Assembly (NCBI GenBank): GCA_029776555.1
Contig: JAKOSZ010000011.1
Location: 1-10,244 of the forward strand
Origin: Bacillota bacterium
GTDB taxonomy: Bacteria > Bacillota > Clostridia > Acetivibrionales > JAKOSZ01
Reading direction: 5' to 3'
Length of the DNA stretch: 10,244 nt
Positions 7,528 through 10,244 of the stretch are shown piece after piece. The translations under genes were made by a program, and so were the position numbers. The notes below the pieces were generated by a model, which had not been told where the DNA came from, searched no databases, and worked only from the letters and a program-made list of their open reading frames with translations. The first letter of the stretch is position 1. Every line of letters starts with the position of its first letter.

Positions 7528-7536
7528 ATTATACCA
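7528..7536 (-). promoter_or_regulatory. Extended -10 promoter for the 6429-7478 oxidoreductase
   Basis: On the minus strand the sequence reads TGGTATAAT, a perfect TATAAT preceded by the TGn extension. No good -35 hexamer is visible 17 bp upstream, which is normal for extended -10 promoters. It is about 50 bp before the start codon and no gene lies between. Confidence 0.55.
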
Positions 7537-7659
7537 TTGCCGGGGCATTTTTCTCTCTGGTTTTCGTCCTTTTAAAGAAGGCTTTCAGGGCACTCTATAA
7601 TCAGGTCAGGCATGGTGCGGAAGGTTTCGGGGATAACAGCTTTTGAATACAGCTACACA

Positions 7660-7785
7660 TATTTCAATAGTTTTGTCCCCTGGTTTCTTCCCCGCTGGAA
7701 AGATTTCGCCCCTGTAAAAGTCTATTTCAGTAGATTTGCCCCCTGCTTTCTTCCCTGCTGAAAAGATTTCGTCCCTGCAAAAGTC
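7660..7785. repeat. 63-bp direct tandem duplication
   Basis: Units 7660-7722 and 7723-7785 are exactly 63 bp each and differ at 8 positions. Each contains TATTTCA, a TTTG.CCCCTG block, TTTCTTCCC.GCTG and AAAGATTTCG. Because 63 is a multiple of three, the repeat keeps a minus-strand reading frame open (7606-7866). In that frame seven of the eight differences change the amino acid and only one is silent, which does not support a selected protein. It is unrelated in sequence to the 50-bp array at 1296-1523. Confidence 0.8.
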
Positions 7786-7843
7786 CTGGCATTTCGCCCA
7801 ACGGTACAAATGCTCCCTCCCATTTATTGCCTCGTCCTTGATT

Positions 7844-7869
7844 AATTTAACATAATAATTTAACATAAT
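7844..7869. repeat. 13-bp perfect tandem duplication
   Basis: AATTTAACATAAT occurs twice in a row (7844-7856 and 7857-7869). It is AT-rich, and no promoter in it could be assigned with confidence. It lies just right of the 63-bp duplication. Confidence 0.75.
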
Positions 7870-8201
7870 AACGGCAAACTGCCTTATTGCCCGGCAGTGG
7901 TTAACCCGGACCTCTTATGCCGGCAGCAGGAAATAATCCACCGCGGGACAGGACAGTATCCTGCGCTGTCCGTCCGGCAGCTTTTCCACCAATGGGGGCA
8001 CCTCTTGAATTAACGGGATAGGCCATAACGGAACAAACCTTAACGGCAAGGCATGCGCTTTATTTTTTCTGTGTTAACGCAGGCTTACAATGAATACTTT
8101 TAGATTAGTGAGCTTCATCCTGCCAGTCCGGCAGTTATGAAAAACAGCCTGCCGACGCATATGTTTACATAATTTTTATATTGATTTATGGGGGTATTGC
8201 C
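7870..8201 (+). other. Gene-free leader region of the MBL gene
   Basis: About 330 bp without a credible gene. It contains the word CCGGCAG four times (7891, 7920, 7974 and 8128), the last as part of a short hairpin CTGCC-AGTCC-GGCAG (8120-8134). Another hairpin pairs GGACAG (7946-7951) with CTGTCC (7966-7971). Three phased TAACGG words are listed separately. The final 20 bp hold the ribosome site GGGGG (8190-8194), 7 nt before the ATG at 8202. No confident promoter was found; CATAAT (8168-8173) lacks a -35 partner. Confidence 0.5.
8011..8046. repeat. Three TAACGG words at exact 15-bp spacing
   Basis: TAACGG starts at 8011, 8026 and 8041. The 9-bp segments between them differ, so only the hexamer and the period are shared. 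This resembles a set of direct-repeat protein-binding half-sites upstream of the MBL gene (start 8202), but no known regulator is matched. A further TAACGG occurs at 7869-7874. Confidence 0.5.
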
Positions 8202-9680
8202 ATGGCCTTCCTGCGATTTATACCCGGTTTCCGGACCCAGGGTAAGTTGAAAATGACTTTTGCTGTTTTGTACTATATATCCACTCTGCTTTTGTTATTC
8301 ATAAGCCGGGGTGTAGGACTGTTCTTTCTGGCCGTACCCTTCTTCGTGTTCTCACTTTTGGACTTGATCCGGTACAATAAAAAGTCCGGTCCTTTTTCAC
8401 GGAAAGTATTGACATTTGCCCTGGCCCTATTCGTCCTGATAGCGGGCATAGCTAATTTCCCGGATACCGGGCCGTCAAAACCGGGCTCTTCAAAAACCGG
8501 CACGGTTTCTTCAAACCAAACCGCTGCAGCTGACCAACCGGGCGAAAAAACCCAACCGACGGCGACAAATGGGGATGAAAATAACAAAGGCCAGGAAGGC
8601 GACAAGAAAGAAGCCCCTGATGCTAAGACAGAGCAGCCGCAGGAAAATACCCGGGATGCTGCAAAGCCATCCGGCAGCCTGGAGGTCCACTTTATTGACG
8701 TAGGCCAGGCAGACAGCATACTGGTAAGGACTCCCGACAAAAAGACAATGCTTATAGACGCCGGTAATAACGCGGACGGTAACACTGTGGTTTCATATAT
8801 AAAAAAACTGGGGATCGACAAAGTAGATATCCTGGTGGGTACGCACCCCCACGAGGACCACATCGGCGGCATGGACAGCGTAATCAACAGCTTTGATATC
8901 GGCAAAATCTTCATGCCCAAGGTGAGCAATACGACGAAAACCTTCGAGGACGTGCTCAATGCCATAAAGAAAAAGGGGTTAAAAATATCCTCCCCTGTTC
9001 CCGGCTCCACATTCGGTTTGGGGGAAGCCGTATTTACCGTATTCGCCCCCAACAGCAGCAGCTATGGGAACTTAAACAACTACTCAATTGTGTTAAAAAT
9101 GCAATACGGGGACACCTCTTTCCTCTTCGCCGGCGATGCCGAAGTTGTCTCGGAAAGCGAAATGATTGCAAAAGGTTATGACTTAAAGGCGGACGTCCTG
9201 AAAATCGGCCACCACGGCGGCAACACGTCAACCACCCAGGCCTTTCTGGACAAGGTCAACCCCAAATACGCGGTCATAATGGTTGGGGCAGGTAACAGCT
9301 ACGGGCATCCCCATTCTTCAACCATGGGAAAGCTTAAAACAAAAGGAATAAAGGTTTACAGGACTGACGAAAACGGCACCGTAGTGGCGAAAAGCGATGG
9401 GAAAAACATCACTTTCAACACTTCTCCCGGCTCTTATGCCGGCGGGGAAGACAGGGGAACAAACAGTCCTGACCCGGCGCCATCGGAGAAAAATACAGAA
9501 AATACTGCAACGCCTTCAGCTCCGGGTGATAAAATAGTATACTGGACACAGGGCGGCAAATCCTATCACTATTCAAAAAACTGCTCAACCCTTGCAAGGA
9601 GCAAAACAATATTGGGCGGGCCGCTTTCCGAATGTCCGAAATCCGACCCGTGTGATGTATGCACTTACCAGGGCAATTAA
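8202..9680 (+). CDS. Membrane-anchored ComEC-like metallo-beta-lactamase-fold hydrolase with C-terminal Cys/His module
   Basis: Predicted metal-dependent phosphodiesterase or nuclease displayed outside the membrane, 492 aa. Three hydrophobic helices (about 18-35, 37-56 and 69-86) with a positively charged loop at 57-68 predict that the rest faces outward. A low-complexity hydrophilic linker (about 88-158) follows. The metallo-beta-lactamase domain (about 159-405) begins LEVHFIDVGQADSIL and has H215-P-H217-E-D219-H220, the aspartate of FAGDAE (D312), GHHGG (336-340) and a second GHPH (368-371). This is the pattern of the ComEC/Rec2 C-terminal domain, but the ComEC competence channel is absent. 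A second linker leads to a terminal module, YH456 then C461, C478, C484 and C487, like the small metal-binding tails on some secreted nucleases. I use the ATG at 8202 with its GGGGG site, not the upstream TTG at 8181. The DUF3006 gene follows after 65 bp. The substrate is unknown. Confidence 0.92.
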   Translation: MAFLRFIPGFRTQGKLKMTFAVLYYISTLLLLFISRGVGLFFLAVPFFVFSLLDLIRYNKKSGPFSRKVLTFALALFVLIAGIANFPDTGPSKPGSSKTGTVSSNQTAAADQPGEKTQPTATNGDENNKGQEGDKKEAPDAKTEQPQENTRDAAKPSGSLEVHFIDVGQADSILVRTPDKKTMLIDAGNNADGNTVVSYIKKLGIDKVDILVGTHPHEDHIGGMDSVINSFDIGKIFMPKVSNTTKTFEDVLNAIKKKGLKISSPVPGSTFGLGEAVFTVFAPNSSSYGNLNNYSIVLKMQYGDTSFLFAGDAEVVSESEMIAKGYDLKADVLKIGHHGGNTSTTQAFLDKVNPKYAVIMVGAGNSYGHPHSSTMGKLKTKGIKVYRTDENGTVVAKSDGKNITFNTSPGSYAGGEDRGTNSPDPAPSEKNTENTATPSAPGDKIVYWTQGGKSYHYSKNCSTLARSKTILGGPLSECPKSDPCDVCTYQGN

Positions 9681-9745
9681 GGGGCACAGGTGCTGTAAGT
9701 GAATTAAGGATCCGTAGTGAAATATTTACTTAAGAGGAGATAACG

Positions 9746-9943
9746 ATGAAGGTCATAATTGACAGGTTCGAAGGCGAATACGCCGTGGTTGAACTGGAAG
9801 ACAGGACCATGGTCAACATGCCACGCCGCCTGGTGCCGGAAAACGCCAGGGAAGGCGACGTGCTTAATATTGAAATTGACATGGACTCAACCCGGGAGAG
9901 AAAGGAACGAATCAACAGGCTCATGGATGAACTGTGGGAATAA
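9746..9943 (+). CDS. DUF3006 family small protein
   Basis: A 65-aa soluble, acidic protein without signal peptide or membrane helix. The N-terminal half MKVIIDRFEGEYAVVELEDR and the following MPRRLVPENAREGDVLNIEID are the recognisable core of DUF3006, probably a small beta-barrel; a charged helix (about 47-65) ends it. Biochemical function is unknown. GAGGAG (9734-9739) lies 6 nt before the ATG. The 65-bp gap after the MBL gene shows no terminator, so the two are probably co-transcribed. From memory, DUF3006 genes often sit beside ComEC-like MBL genes in Firmicutes, which suggests a functional link; the partner here would be cytoplasmic unless exported by another route. Confidence 0.85.
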   Translation: MKVIIDRFEGEYAVVELEDRTMVNMPRRLVPENAREGDVLNIEIDMDSTRERKERINRLMDELWE

Positions 9944-9945
9944 AA

Positions 9946-9968
9946 GGCACGGGGGCGGTTCTCTTGTC
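9946..9968 (+). repeat. Decayed single-arm copy of the GGGGACGGTTC repeat
   Basis: GGCACGGGGGCGGTTCTCTT at 9946-9965 and the next three bases align with one arm of the palindrome at 3001-3064 (GACACAAGGGGACGGTTCTT) with a 2-bp gap and a few substitutions. No matching second arm follows, so it can no longer form the long hairpin. It lies directly after the DUF3006 stop codon. Confidence 0.5.
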
Positions 9969-10080
9969 TTAATTGTGAAACCATGCTGACTTTATTATAT
10001 AATATTTTTATTACCATCTTAATATATTACTTTCAATTAATGACATAAATGTTGGGGGATTAGATAATATATGTCTTTTT
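9969..10080. other. AT-rich gene-free stretch
   Basis: Strongly AT-rich compared with the rest of the window, with runs such as TTATTATATAATATTTTTAT near 9992. No open frame with a ribosome site, no terminator of standard form and no RNA gene was recognised. It separates the DUF3006 gene from the possible insertion-sequence end at 10081. Confidence 0.4.
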
Positions 10081-10244
10081 GGTCAAGTCCAAAATAGTGT
10101 GTAAATTCCTCAGTTATCATTATCATCATGAACACTGCCATCGAAATTATTCAGTTTCGCCAGTCACCCGTCAAGGGTAAAGGCTACGCCTCCGCTTCGC
10201 GGACCCTTGACTGGATGCCTGGCTTCACTGTTACTAGCTGACAA
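10081..10244. mobile_element. Possible IS256-like element terminus, continuing past the window
   Basis: GGTCAAGTCCAAAATAGTGT and the following GTAAA (10081-10105) resemble the IS256 inverted repeat as I remember it (GATAAAGTCC ... TGTGTAAAA). By that recollection 18 of 26 positions agree. The composition changes here from AT-rich to mixed, and a structured segment follows. No transposase is visible in the remaining 140 bp on either strand. A 37-codon plus-strand frame (10128-10241) has no ribosome site and no recognised family. Other insertion-sequence families, or a chance match, remain possible. Confidence 0.35.
10160..10214. repeat. Nested inverted repeats at right edge
   Basis: GTCAAGGGT (10170-10178) and ACCCTTGAC (10203-10211) are exact reverse complements. 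Inside, directly next to the right arm, CCGC-TTC-GCGG (10192-10202) forms its own hairpin. CCAGTCA (10160-10166) can alternatively pair with TGACTGG (10208-10214). The nested and alternative pairings suggest a structured RNA or a subterminal hairpin of a mobile element. There is no T tract, so it is not a simple terminator. Confidence 0.6.

Noticed and set aside
7606..7866. 86-codon minus-strand open frame spanning the 63-bp duplication
   Set aside because: No ribosome site before the ATG at 7866, no recognised family, and seven of eight repeat differences are non-synonymous, so there is no sign of selection on a protein.
8181..8201. TTG start for the MBL protein
   Set aside because: It would place the GGGGG ribosome site inside the coding region; the ATG at 8202 has that site at correct spacing.
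8273..9052. 259-codon minus-strand open frame inside the MBL gene
   Set aside because: Antisense shadow of a gene with strong family motifs; the translation has no recognisable domain.
10128..10241. 37-codon plus-strand frame at the right edge
   Set aside because: No ribosome site, no recognised family, and it overlaps the nested inverted repeats; kept only as a note on the possible mobile element.

Overview
The window looks like a chromosomal segment of a Clostridia-type Firmicute with moderately high G+C. I infer this from the AGGAGG-class ribosome binding sites, a Corynebacterium/Bacillota-type meso-diaminopimelate dehydrogenase, a YhfW-like FAD/Rieske protein, and a ComEC-like hydrolase next to a DUF3006 gene. 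A repeat family containing GGGGACGGTTCTTTTGTG, which I remember (unverified) from many Clostridia genomes, fits too. The genus cannot be fixed from this sequence. No rRNA, tRNA, CRISPR array, phage gene or complete transposase is visible.

Layout, left to right. A Gfo/Idh/MocA oxidoreductase lies on the minus strand (34-1152). A gene-free stretch of about 575 bp follows and carries a degenerate array of roughly 50-bp tandem repeats. Then comes pepT (1729-2973, +), which converges on ddh (3089-4066, -); between them is a perfect 30-bp-arm palindrome. Upstream of ddh on the same strand is a small nitroreductase (4119-4622, -), probably co-transcribed with ddh from a recognisable sigma-A-like promoter at 4663-4692. 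Divergent from that pair is a two-domain FAD/Rieske oxidoreductase (4797-6347, +). It converges, through a hairpin/T-tract terminator, on a second Gfo/Idh/MocA oxidoreductase (6429-7478, -). A gene-poor stretch of about 720 bp (7479-8201) holds an extended -10 promoter, a 63-bp tandem duplication, a 13-bp perfect duplication and three TAACGG words spaced exactly 15 bp apart. Next is a membrane-anchored ComEC-like metallo-beta-lactamase-fold protein (8202-9680, +) followed by a DUF3006 protein (9746-9943, +). The right edge (9944-10244) is AT-rich, then changes to a structured segment that may be the end of an insertion sequence.

Most genes are stand-alone metabolic units: peptide turnover (PepT), one-step synthesis of meso-DAP for cell wall and lysine (Ddh), and redox enzymes of unknown substrate. 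The most system-like unit is the MBL/DUF3006 pair, a putative extracytoplasmic phosphodiesterase or nuclease with a small partner. I found no convincing new multi-gene system. The less-explained signals are non-coding: two unrelated intergenic minisatellites, the palindrome family, the 15-bp-phased hexamers, and a wobble-type Shine-Dalgarno (GGGGGT) shared by three of the eight genes.
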